A DNA stretch of 9,064 bases from JANYIP01 sp031394045 (GCA_031394045.1 JANMWN010000072.1:1-9064), one strand, 5' to 3'. Positions 1-7,881 are shown, numbered from the stretch's first letter. Program-made: numbers and translations. Notes: generated by a model from the sequence alone, not told the origin.

Positions 1-1325
1 CCTACCGGATCGGAACGAGCCAGGTCGAGCTGCGCACCGGGCTGCTGCGCCGGCGACACCTCGCCGTACCGGCCGACCGCGTACGCAGCGTCGACGTGAC
101 CGCGAGCCCGATGCACCGGTTGTTCGGGGTGGCCGTGGTAAAGATCGGCACCGGCCGCCAGGACACGGGCAAGGACGACGAGCTACGCCTGGACGCCGTC
201 TCCAGGAGCGACGCCCAGACCCTGCGCGCCGAGCTGCTGCACCGTGACCGCGCAGCGGGCCTGCCAACCGCGCCGGCCGGCGACTGGGGGCGTGCTGCCG
301 ACGTGCTCGACCCGGGTGAGACGGTGCTGGCTGCCTTCGACGTCGGCTGGGTGCGCTACGCACCATTCACGCTGTCCGGGCTCGCGACCGTCGGCGCCGT
401 CACCGGCTACGCCTTCCACCTGCTCAACGAGGCCCACATCGACCCCGGGAGCGTGGGTCAGGTACGCAGCACCGCCAACCTGCTGTCCCGTACGCCGCTT
501 CCCCTGGTCGCCCTCGTCCTCGTGCTGCTGCTCCTGGTGCTCGCGGTCACCTTCTCGACCTTCGGCTACCTGCTGGCGTTCTGGGGCTTCCGCCTGACCC
601 GGCACCCCGGCGGCACGTTGCGCGTGCAACGAGGGCTGCTCACGACCCGATCGGTCACCCTCGAGGAGCGCCGGCTGCGTGGGGTCGAGGTGCGGGAGCC
701 GCTGATCCGTCGGATGGTCGGCGGGGCGCGGTGCATCGCGATCGCCACCGGGCTGCGCGAGGACCGTGGCAGCAACAAGGGCGGTGAGCTGCTGCAGCCC
801 CCGGCACCGCTCGCGCAGACGCACCGGGTGGCCACGCTCGTCCTCGGTGGCACCGACCCGACTGTCGGACCGCTGGTCCCCCACGGCCCCGCAGCGCAGC
901 GGCGGCGGTACGTCCGTGCACTCGTCGGTGCCGTCGTGCTGGTCGCGGTGCTGGTCCTCCTCCGGGTCGAGGCCAGCTTCCCCGACTGGCCCTGGCGGCT
1001 CTCCCTGCTCCTGGTCGCGGCATCGCTCTGGCTGGCCCGTGACCGCTACCGGTCGCTCGGTCATGCGCTCGTCGACGGCTACCTGGTGCGGCGCGAGGGC
1101 TCGCTGGACCGGCGTACGGCCGCGCTCCGCTGCGACGGCATCATCGGCTGGCGGGTCCACCAGTCGTACTTCCAGCGTCGCGCCGGCCTGGTGACGCTGG
1201 TGGCGACGACCGCGGGCGGCCACGGAGCGTACGACGTGCGCGACGTACCTGCCGCCGAGGCGATCCGCACCGCAGACGCAGCTGTCCCCGGCCTGCTGAC
1301 CCCGTTCCTCCAGCCCAGCCCCTGA
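1..1325 (+). CDS. bPH2-domain membrane protein (YdbT-like), 5' truncated by window edge
   Basis: The reading frame is open from base 3 and ends at TGA 1323-1325, giving 440 visible residues; the true start lies left of the window. Three bacterial PH-like segments alternate with membrane helices. The first PH segment covers about residues 1-75 (starts YRIGTSQVELRTGLL, a typical bPH2 strand pattern). A hydrophobic pair follows at about 121-142 and 167-194. The second PH segment (LRVQRGLLTTRSVTL) covers about 200-255. A second helix pair lies at about 305-321 and 331-346, and a third PH-like segment at about 355-430 (YLVRREGSLDRRTAAL). This layout is that of the YdbT family of membrane-flanked PH proteins, usually encoded beside a smaller YdbS partner, which could lie off the left edge. 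Function is poorly known; a role at the cell membrane is inferred. It converges on pgm with only one base between the stop codons. An in-frame GTG at 96 is internal and not the start. Confidence 0.85.
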   Translation, partial: YRIGTSQVELRTGLLRRRHLAVPADRVRSVDVTASPMHRLFGVAVVKIGTGRQDTGKDDELRLDAVSRSDAQTLRAELLHRDRAAGLPTAPAGDWGRAADVLDPGETVLAAFDVGWVRYAPFTLSGLATVGAVTGYAFHLLNEAHIDPGSVGQVRSTANLLSRTPLPLVALVLVLLLLVLAVTFSTFGYLLAFWGFRLTRHPGGTLRVQRGLLTTRSVTLEERRLRGVEVREPLIRRMVGGARCIAIATGLREDRGSNKGGELLQPPAPLAQTHRVATLVLGGTDPTVGPLVPHGPAAQRRRYVRALVGAVVLVAVLVLLRVEASFPDWPWRLSLLLVAASLWLARDRYRSLGHALVDGYLVRREGSLDRRTAALRCDGIIGWRVHQSYFQRRAGLVTLVATTAGGHGAYDVRDVPAAEAIRTADAAVPGLLTPFLQPSP

Positions 1326-1326
1326 G

Positions 1327-2970
<1,644 letters not shown>

Positions 2971-2976
2971 CGACTG

Positions 2977-2981
2977 CTCCT
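2977..2981 (-). promoter_or_regulatory. Ribosome binding site of pgm
   Basis: On the - strand AGGAG is followed by six bases and then ATG at 2970. This decides the start of pgm in favour of the shorter form. No comparable site precedes the alternative ATG at 3006. Confidence 0.75.
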
Positions 2982-3139
2982 GGTCTCGCGTGGGGCTCTT
3001 GCGCACGGTGCTCGCGGCACACGCTACCGATCCATCAGGCGCAGATCTCCCGGCTCGTGAGCCATCTCACCTCAGTCCGGTGCAAATCCGTTTGGTCGCC
3101 CCCAGCACTCCCTGAGAAGATCAAGGCACAACGTTCGAC

Positions 3140-3169
3140 GAGGGCCCGGGCTCCCCAGCTCGGGTTCTC
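3140..3169 (+). promoter_or_regulatory. GC-rich stem-loop in the leader of the PQ-loop gene (possible attenuator or terminator)
   Basis: The bases form a 13-bp uninterrupted stem (3140-3152 with 3157-3169) around a CCCC loop (3153-3156). Three of the pairs are G-U when read as + strand RNA. In - strand RNA these become A-C mismatches, so the fold is specific to + transcription, that is, toward the PQ-loop gene. The right arm is followed by a pyrimidine-rich stretch TTCGTTT, weaker than a true U tract. No + strand gene ends upstream (pgm runs away), so an ordinary terminator has nothing to stop. A leader attenuator, an mRNA stabiliser or a barrier to read-through are the options. The hairpin ends 37 bases before the GTG start and leaves the ribosome site free. 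No convincing -10/-35 was found for either divergent gene in 2971-3206. Confidence 0.45.
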
Positions 3170-3192
3170 TTCGTTTCCAGGGTCCGCGCAAG

Positions 3193-3198
3193 AGGAGG
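3193..3198 (+). promoter_or_regulatory. Ribosome binding site deciding the GTG start of the PQ-loop gene
   Basis: A perfect AGGAGG lies eight bases upstream of GTG 3207. It fixes the start there although the frame is open back to 2934, because the upstream extension is not membrane-like. Confidence 0.8.
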
Positions 3199-3206
3199 TG
3201 CTCAAA

Positions 3207-3980
3207 GTGTCCCGGCACGTGTACGACCTGTCACTGGTCAACCTTCTCGGTCTCGTCAGCGTGGTGCTGGCCGTCTGGTTCGCGCTACCCCAGCTGCTCA
3301 AGCTGCGGCGCGGCGGGAGCACCGCGGGCCTGAGCCTGGAGAGCCTGGCCAACAGCACGATCAGCCTGACCGGATGGACCGTCTACGGATTCGCGCATGC
3401 GAACATCTGGGTGATCGTCGCGGCAGCCGCCGGTATCCCGCCGACGCTGCTCACCCTGGCCTTCGTGATGCGTACGGGACAGCGGCTGCGGATGCAGATG
3501 CCGCTGATCTGGACCGCCCTCCTCCTGCTCACGGCAACGGTCGACCACGTCTTCGGCTCGCAGCTCATCGACCTGGTGCTCGGCTGCTCGATCCTGTGGT
3601 TCGTCGCCCCCGCAGCCGTCACGGCCTGGCGCTCAGCCGACGTTTCCGGCCTCGCCGTCCAGACCTGGCTGGTGCTGGCCGCCGACGGCGCGATCTTCGG
3701 TCTGTACGGCATCGTCGCGGACGTAGCCGCCGACCGGGTGTACTCCGTCACCTCGATCGCCGGGGCGTTGATCGTCCTGGCCCGGATCGCCTACGGGAGC
3801 ACCGAGGGTGCGTACGCCGTGCGGAAGAACCCGCGGACCGGGTGGCGCAGCGCGAGGGTGTGGACGAACGCGGTCGCCCCAGAAGGTGCGCGCGTGTCGA
3901 ACCCGATCGAGACGTCGTCGCGGCCCGGCTGGTTAGGGTCGTACACGTCGACCGACGCCTGCGATCCCGAGACCGTGTAG
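3207..3980 (+). CDS. PQ-loop (SWEET/cystinosin-type) membrane protein
   Basis: Predicted small-solute transporter or sensor of the inner membrane, 257 residues from GTG. Helices appear at roughly 11-28, 46-62, 66-87, 99-115, 119-139, 148-171 and 180-195, a 3+1+3 plan like full-length SWEET proteins. The first bundle carries a canonical PQ loop: Pro28-Gln29 followed by LRRGGSTAGLS. In the second bundle the corresponding position is Pro135-Ala136 followed by WRSADVSGLA, so the glutamine is lost. Substrates of bacterial PQ-loop proteins include sugars and amino acids; none can be assigned here. From about residue 195 the protein is a non-membranous 60-residue tail encoded entirely opposite the 3' end of the convergent peptidase-like gene. 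That tail has no recognisable domain and may be a run-on produced by loss of an earlier stop. Start chosen from the AGGAGG site. Confidence 0.8.
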   Translation: MSRHVYDLSLVNLLGLVSVVLAVWFALPQLLKLRRGGSTAGLSLESLANSTISLTGWTVYGFAHANIWVIVAAAAGIPPTLLTLAFVMRTGQRLRMQMPLIWTALLLLTATVDHVFGSQLIDLVLGCSILWFVAPAAVTAWRSADVSGLAVQTWLVLAADGAIFGLYGIVADVAADRVYSVTSIAGALIVLARIAYGSTEGAYAVRKNPRTGWRSARVWTNAVAPEGARVSNPIETSSRPGWLGSYTSTDACDPETV

Positions 3981-4474
3981 CCGAAGGCGAGGACCTGGTG
4001 GTTCTCGCTAAGGTCCGAAGGCCGGGCGGAGGCCACGGTGACGATCCCCAGCGGGACCGGGGTACCCGCATCTAGGTCGGCCCTGACCTGCGGCCACTGG
4101 TTCTGGATCGTCCGCCAGCCGAGCCCGCGCTCGGTGACCACGTGCCGGCCGAGCAGGTCGAAGCCGGTGTCGGCGTCCGGCAGGCACATCCAGAGGTAGT
4201 ACTGCGCCACGCCCGACGGCAGGTTCCAGGAGTCCACGAGCCGCCGCACGAGGTACCGGTACAACCTGCTGCGGGCCGCCGGCCGGACGCTGGGCGGCGG
4301 CACCCCCGCGTGCCAGAAGTCCAGGGCGGCGAAGACCATGCCCCCGCACAGACCGGCGTCGGCGTTCCCGATGCTGATCGTCCCGAACGGGGTCGGCAGC
4401 TCGACCGCGGGTGCCGAGGGCCAGGCGTTGGAGAATGCGAAACCGTGCACGGAGGGGACGAAGGTCGGCGCCAT
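3791..4474 (-). CDS. Predicted papain-like (C39-type fold) cysteine peptidase-like protein
   Basis: A 227-residue protein with no signal peptide or membrane helix. It shows the order of a papain-like active site: Cys43 in GLCGGMV at the start of a helix, His159 in ENHQVLAFGY, and Asp179/Asn181 in VDVYDPNQPG. The N-terminal HGFAFSNAWP and C-terminal VRGFFRTAYAP read like conserved ends of a family of uncharacterised bacterial proteins, so the whole frame to TAG 3791 appears real. Peptidase activity is inferred from these residues only; a transglutaminase-like or inactive fold is possible. ATG 4474 is preferred, with GAGGGG ten bases upstream; the frame also extends to a TTG at 4552, but that extension is Arg/Gly rich and overlaps the promoter of the divergent lacI-type gene. 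Its last 190 bases overlap the convergent PQ-loop gene. Divergence from a regulator across 77 bp suggests possible control by it. Confidence 0.7.
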   Translation of the reverse strand: MAPTFVPSVHGFAFSNAWPSAPAVELPTPFGTISIGNADAGLCGGMVFAALDFWHAGVPPPSVRPAARSRLYRYLVRRLVDSWNLPSGVAQYYLWMCLPDADTGFDLLGRHVVTERGLGWRTIQNQWPQVRADLDAGTPVPLGIVTVASARPSDLSENHQVLAFGYTVSGSQASVDVYDPNQPGRDDVSIGFDTRAPSGATAFVHTLALRHPVRGFFRTAYAPSVLP

Positions 4475-4551
4475 CGGGTGGGATCCCCTCGCTGGACGAT
4501 CAGGGTCGCCCCCAACGTACTCGCGGCTACCGCGGGCGCCATGCTCAGTCA
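4475..4551. promoter_or_regulatory. Divergent promoter region between the peptidase-like gene and the LacI-type gene
   Basis: These 77 bases must hold the promoters of both divergent genes. They contain two overlapping imperfect symmetries: arms CGCGG/CCGCG around CTA (4522-4534), and a GGC..CCGCGG..GCC arrangement (4525-4540). Both are pure GC and could be chance in this background. Either could be an operator for LacI autoregulation, but no clear -10/-35 pair was found. The LacI-type ATG at 4552 has no obvious Shine-Dalgarno sequence, so it may be leaderless or weakly translated. Confidence 0.35.
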
Positions 4552-5574
4552 ATGACCAAGCCTGCCGTTCACCGTTCGCCCACCTTGGAAGAGGTGGCCG
4601 CGCGAGCAGGAGTCGGTCGAGGCACCGCCTCTCGTGTCATCAACGGCTCCAGCCAGGTCAGCGAGTCCGCCCGTACCGCCGTCCAGAAGGCGATCGAGGA
4701 GCTGGGCTACATACCCAACCGGGCCGCTCGTTCACTGGTCACGCGCCTGACCGACTCGGTGGCACTGGTCGTGTCCGAGTCCGACGAGCGGTTCTTCGGA
4801 GAGCCGTTCTTCGCGGGCATCGTCCGGGGAGTGAGCTCGGCGCTGGCCGAGACCCAGCACCAGCTCCTGCTCGCCATCGCGCAGACGGCGGCCGAACGTA
4901 CCCGGCTGCAGAACTTCCTGACCCCGCAGCACGTCGACGGAGTCCTGCTGCTGTCGCTGCACGGCGACGACCCGCTGCCCGCGCTGCTCGAGGCACGCGG
5001 CCTGCCCGCTGTGCTCGGCGGCCGGCCGGCAGGCGCGGAGCCCACCAGCTACGTCGACGTCGACAACTCTGCTGGGGCGGTCCTGGCCGTCGAGCACCTC
5101 CTCCGCTCGGGGCGGCGGCGGATCGCCACCATCGCAGGCCCCCAGGACATGGGCGCCGGCGTAGGCCGTCTCGACGGCTACCGGAAGGCACTGGCCGCGG
5201 CGGGCCTGCCGGCTGACGAAGGCCTCGTGGCCTACGGCGACTTCAGCGAACGAAGCGGCGAGTCGGCCACCGCCGAGCTGCTCGACCGCGGGCAGCCCAT
5301 CGATGCGATCTTCGCGGCCTCCGACCCGACGGCCATCGGTGCGCTGCGGATGCTCGCGTCGCGCGGTGTCGCGGTACCTGGCGAGGTCGCGGTGATCGGC
5401 TTCGACGACTCCCCCAGCAGCCGGCACACCTCGCCCCTGCTCACGTCCGTGCACCAGCCGGTCGAGGCCATGGGGCGCGAGATGGTGCGCATCCTGGTGG
5501 CCCGGATCAAGAAGGAGCCGGTCGACCTCCGGGTCGTCCTCGACGCCCACCTGGTGGTCCGCGAGTCCGCCTAG
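4552..5574 (+). CDS. LacI-family transcriptional regulator
   Basis: A 340-residue DNA-binding repressor of usual LacI/GalR length. The N-terminal helix-turn-helix covers about residues 10-33 (TLEEVAARAGVGRGTASRVING). The hinge helix follows as PNRAARSL (55-62). The periplasmic-binding-protein-like effector domain fills 67-340 and includes FFAGIVRGV, the VDVDNSAGA strand (168-176), GRLDGYRKAL (205-214), AASDPTAIGAL (256-266) and VIGFDDSPSSRHTSPLLTSV (281-300). All hallmarks are intact. The ligand is usually a sugar or nucleoside in this family and cannot be named here. ATG 4552 places the helix-turn-helix at the normal distance from the N-terminus. It points toward the amine-uptake operon that begins 125 bases beyond its stop and diverges from the peptidase-like gene. 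It could control either neighbour, itself, or a distant target. No strong terminator follows it. Confidence 0.93.
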   Translation: MTKPAVHRSPTLEEVAARAGVGRGTASRVINGSSQVSESARTAVQKAIEELGYIPNRAARSLVTRLTDSVALVVSESDERFFGEPFFAGIVRGVSSALAETQHQLLLAIAQTAAERTRLQNFLTPQHVDGVLLLSLHGDDPLPALLEARGLPAVLGGRPAGAEPTSYVDVDNSAGAVLAVEHLLRSGRRRIATIAGPQDMGAGVGRLDGYRKALAAAGLPADEGLVAYGDFSERSGESATAELLDRGQPIDAIFAASDPTAIGALRMLASRGVAVPGEVAVIGFDDSPSSRHTSPLLTSVHQPVEAMGREMVRILVARIKKEPVDLRVVLDAHLVVRESA

Positions 5575-5618
5575 CCCCGCGCAGGTCCTCCGCCGTAGGC
5601 CAGCACGTGTGGTGGCCC

Positions 5619-5647
5619 TTGTGAAACACGTCGCGCATCCCTACTGT
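5619..5647 (+). promoter_or_regulatory. Candidate housekeeping-type promoter of the amine-uptake operon
   Basis: TTGTGA (5619-5624) and TACTGT (5642-5647) are separated by 17 bases, a good actinobacterial -35/-10 arrangement. Transcription would begin near 5653-5655, inside the palindrome at 5644-5659, leaving a 45-base leader before GTG 5700. A second possible -10, TATACA at 5665-5670, lies downstream among the TACAG repeats. The assignment rests on consensus matching only. Confidence 0.45.
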
Positions 5648-5690
5648 ACGTGCGTACAGTCTGCTATACAGATGTACAGCCGAACTACAG
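5644..5690. promoter_or_regulatory. Operator-like palindrome and TACAG half-site cluster
   Basis: CTGTACG-TG-CGTACAG at 5644-5659 is a perfect inverted repeat with 7-bp arms. It is followed by further TACAG copies at 5667-5671, 5675-5679 and 5686-5690, on the same strand as the right arm (5655-5659), spaced 12, 8 and 11 bases. The cluster overlaps the proposed -10 and start site, the classic position for a repressor. The protein that binds is unknown. The symmetry centre is TG rather than the CG usual for LacI operators, so the adjacent LacI protein is not an obvious match; a GntR- or TetR-type regulator elsewhere is equally possible. Confidence 0.5.
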
Positions 5691-5699
5691 GGGTGTCTG

Positions 5700-6419
5700 G
5701 TGCCGGAGACGAGAAACCGGGACGGGGTCTCGTTCTGGCTCGCCGATGCTCTCGGAACGGGAATCGGCACCGGTGCCCGTCGGCCTCCCAGGAGCGGCAC
5801 GCACGAGGCGAGGGTGTGCGAGACCGAGGGCACCGACGCGCATTCTGCGCAAGGGCAGCAGCGTGCGCGTGGCGCGCAACCCGGCGCAGGTGGTGCGGCT
5901 ACAGGCCACAATTCCCGCCGTAGCGCGTTGGGGCGTCCCGCCGCAGTGGCGGAGACCCTGGTCGATTGGTTCTGGGGCTGGCCGCCGCCGTGGAGTCGCA
6001 CGAAGTCACCGCCTGGAGAACAGCCCGGTACCCTTCCCGGCCTTCGCCGCCGCCTGCTCCCGATGAACTCGTCCATGATCGTCACCGATCCGTTGGCTGC
6101 TCACGGCCTCGGGCAGATCGGCTTGCGGTCCGGCGAGACCCTAGGCGATGCGGCCGCGTGGTCCGGCATCCTCGGTATCGCCCGGGATTGCTGCGCCTCG
6201 GTCGGCGTCGACGCCAGGACCGGGATCGCCTGGGCAGGCGGCTGCACGGGTCACGGCGTGACCACGGCCAACCTGGCGGGCCGAACGCCCGCTGACCTGA
6301 TCCTCGACACCGCGCTCACGGCATTGCCGTGGGTTGGGCGGGTCTCACCCGGCTGGGAGCCCGAGCCGTTGCGGTGGCTCGAGTCCCGACCCGGCGCCGG
6401 ACAACGGAGCCCACGTTGA
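5700..6419 (+). pseudogene. Decayed FAD-dependent amine oxidoreductase (DAO/PuuB-OrdL type)
   Basis: Remains of a glycine/D-amino-acid-oxidase family enzyme, about half the usual 450-470 residues. The 5' end looks intact: AGGGG (5689-5693) six bases before GTG 5700, then a plausible N-terminus (DGVSFWLADA). Recognisable family pieces then lie in different frames. ETEGTDAHSA is in the start frame (5823-5850). KGSSVRVARNPAQ continues it one frame over (5851-5889). GLAAAVESHEVT is in the third frame (about 5975-6010). From 6024 the start frame resumes with TLPGLRRRLLPMNSSMIVTDPL, ILGIARDCCASVGVD, AWAGGCTGHGVTTANLAGRT and WEPEPLRWLE. The N-terminal Rossmann GxGxxG motif and roughly 100 residues around it are gone, as are about 75 residues near 6150-6158. 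No FAD binding is possible, so it cannot be active. Unexpectedly the start frame is still open throughout, giving a nonsense-bearing 239-codon frame whose TGA overlaps the start of the cupin gene. Confidence 0.85.
6406..6409 (+). promoter_or_regulatory. Ribosome binding site for the TTG start of the cupin gene
   Basis: GGAG lies six bases before TTG 6416, inside the last codons of the pseudogene frame. TTG 6416-6418 overlaps the TGA 6417-6419 of that frame, an arrangement typical of translational coupling. It supports the short cupin of 120 residues over a longer form beginning near 6329. Confidence 0.6.
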
Positions 6420-6778
6420 CCGTCATCGGCACCGGAGTCTGGGATGCGCTGCACGCCGAGCTGGGGCCATCGACTCCCAGGCCGACCGCGCTCACACCGG
6501 GCCTGCACGAGAGCAGCATCACGGCCTGGATCGGGTCCGAAGGACGGGTTCGGGTCGGCCTGTGGGAGGTCGAGTGCGGCTCGTTCCGCGCCACCAGGGT
6601 CGACCACCACGAGATCTTCTTCGTGCTCGCCGGTCGGGCGACTCTCGAGCCGGACGGTGGGCCCGCCGCGGAGGTCGCGGCCGGAGACCTCTACGTAACC
6701 CCGTGCGGGTGGTCCGGAACCTGGACCGTCACCGAGCCGCTGCGCAAGCTCTACGTGATCACGGATGTGGCCGGATGA
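6416..6778 (+). CDS. Cupin domain protein (DUF861 / cupin_3 type)
   Basis: A 120-residue single-domain beta-barrel protein of the (S)-ureidoglycine-aminohydrolase/EutQ-like cupin group. Visible family features are VGLWEVECGSFRATR, the metal-ligand region HHEIFFVLAGRATL, then AAGDLYVTPCGWSGTW and the closing RKLYVI, in the usual order and at the usual length. Members of this type are common beside polyamine or amino-acid oxidases and ABC transporters, but their reaction is mostly unknown; I assign none. The TTG start overlaps the stop of the oxidoreductase remnant, and the ATGA at its 3' end overlaps the ABC ATPase start by four bases, so it is firmly in the operon. A start further upstream in the same frame (6329) would lie inside the oxidoreductase remnant and adds residues unlike a cupin. 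Confidence 0.85.
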   Translation: MTVIGTGVWDALHAELGPSTPRPTALTPGLHESSITAWIGSEGRVRVGLWEVECGSFRATRVDHHEIFFVLAGRATLEPDGGPAAEVAAGDLYVTPCGWSGTWTVTEPLRKLYVITDVAG

Positions 6779-7881
6779 GCGGCGAGCGTGGCGCGATCGA
6801 GATCGTTGGGCTGGTCAAGCGGTTCGGGGACGTCACCGCCGTCGACCAGCTCGACCTGTCGGTCCGCGCCGGCGAGTTCATCTGCCTGCTCGGCCCCTCC
6901 GGCTGCGGCAAGACGACCACGCTTCGGATGTTGGCTGGTTTCGAGTTTCCCGACTCCGGCTCCATCGTCATATCGGGCCGGTCCATGGGCGATCTGCCGC
7001 CGCACCGTCGTGAGGTGAACACCGTCTTCCAGGCCTACGCGCTCTTCCCGCACATGACAGTGGCGGAGAACATCGCTTATGGCCTGCGCCAGCGCCGGAC
7101 GAGCAAGCAAGAGATCTCCCGCCGCGTCGGTGAGGCGCTGGAGATGGTCCGGATGTCCGCGATGGCCGCGCGCCGCCCGCGGCAGCTCTCCGGTGGACAG
7201 CAGCAGCGGGTGGCCCTGGCTCGCGCCCTGGTCAACGCTCCGAGCGTGCTTCTCCTCGACGAGCCCCTCGCGGCCCTGGACCGCAAGCTGAGCGAGGAGA
7301 TGCAGATCGAGCTCAAGCTGATGCAGACCGAGCTAGGAATCACCTTCGTGTTCGTCACCCATGACCAGGGCGAGGCCCTGTCGATGAGCGACCGCATCGC
7401 CGTCATGCGCGACGGGAAGATCGAGCAGCTCGCCGATCCCTTCACCGTCTACGACTCGCCGGCCAGCGTGTTCGTGGCTAGCTTCATCGGGCAGCAGAAC
7501 TTCTTCCACGGCACGGTCGGCGACGGCCGGACCGTGAACACCCCGGACGGTGTATTCAGTGCCGGCCGGGGCCCCGACCCGCACCCGGGCCGCGGTACCA
7601 AGGGCCTCGTCGCGGTCCGGCCCGAGCTGATCACCCTGACGGACGACACGCCGGATCGCGCAACAAGGCCCGCCAATGTCGTCAGCGGCACGCTGGCTTC
7701 GGTCGCCCACCTCGGGGACGTCATCCAGTACGTGGTCCGTGTCGTCGGGCACGAGGTCATCGTTCGCGCCCCGCGCAGCAACGCCCCTCGACTCCAGCCC
7801 GGCACCTCCGTCCAGTGTTCGTGGTCGGTAGGCGACACGCACCTGTTCGAGGCTGAACCGTCCGCTGCCGTCCCGCCGTAG
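6775..7881 (+). CDS. potA: ABC transporter ATP-binding protein, PotA-like (spermidine/putrescine class)
   Basis: ATPase subunit that drives import through a membrane permease pair; 368 residues, normal for PotA. Visible parts: Walker A GPSGCGKTT (40-48), Q-loop Gln86 in VFQAYALFPHMTV, signature LSGGQQQR (138-145), Walker B VLLLDEP (158-164), D-loop AALD (166-169) and switch His196 in FVTHDQGEAL. The junction VYDSPASVFVASFIGQQNFF (225-244) leads into a C-terminal TOBE domain (about 275-358, with VAVRPELI and SVAHLGDVIQYVV). Such TOBE domains are typical of PotA/CysA/MalK importers. All catalytic motifs are intact. ATG 6775 overlaps the cupin TGA (ATGA), implying coupled translation. The PotD-like gene follows after 106 bases. 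The substrate class (polyamine or similar) comes from the family and the neighbour, not from the ATPase itself; the symbol reflects family resemblance rather than proven orthology. Confidence 0.92.
   Translation: MSGERGAIEIVGLVKRFGDVTAVDQLDLSVRAGEFICLLGPSGCGKTTTLRMLAGFEFPDSGSIVISGRSMGDLPPHRREVNTVFQAYALFPHMTVAENIAYGLRQRRTSKQEISRRVGEALEMVRMSAMAARRPRQLSGGQQQRVALARALVNAPSVLLLDEPLAALDRKLSEEMQIELKLMQTELGITFVFVTHDQGEALSMSDRIAVMRDGKIEQLADPFTVYDSPASVFVASFIGQQNFFHGTVGDGRTVNTPDGVFSAGRGPDPHPGRGTKGLVAVRPELITLTDDTPDRATRPANVVSGTLASVAHLGDVIQYVVRVVGHEVIVRAPRSNAPRLQPGTSVQCSWSVGDTHLFEAEPSAAVPP

Noticed and set aside
183..1223. A 346-codon open frame on - opposite the PH-domain gene
   Set aside because: The composition is Arg/Gln/Asp-rich and low-complexity, and the + frame has coherent membrane helices and PH motifs.
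2971..3006. A 12-residue N-terminal extension of pgm from ATG 3006
   Set aside because: It would contain the AGGAG site of the better start and has no Shine-Dalgarno sequence of its own.
4411..4551. A 47-residue N-terminal extension of the LacI protein
   Set aside because: It is Arg-rich, overlaps the divergent gene's 5' end, and would move the helix-turn-helix far from the N-terminus, unlike the family.
4475..4552. A 26-residue N-terminal extension of the peptidase-like protein from TTG 4552
   Set aside because: It would consume the whole divergent promoter region and its residues are not family-like.
5598..5617. GGCCA/TGGCC inverted arms around CACGTG after the LacI gene, considered as a terminator
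   Set aside because: The stem is only 5 bp with a 10-base loop and no T tract follows, so it is not a convincing terminator or operator.
5507..6085. A 192-codon open frame on - across the pseudogene and its promoter
   Set aside because: It has no recognisable motif and overlaps the LacI 3' end; the + strand carries the oxidoreductase remnants.
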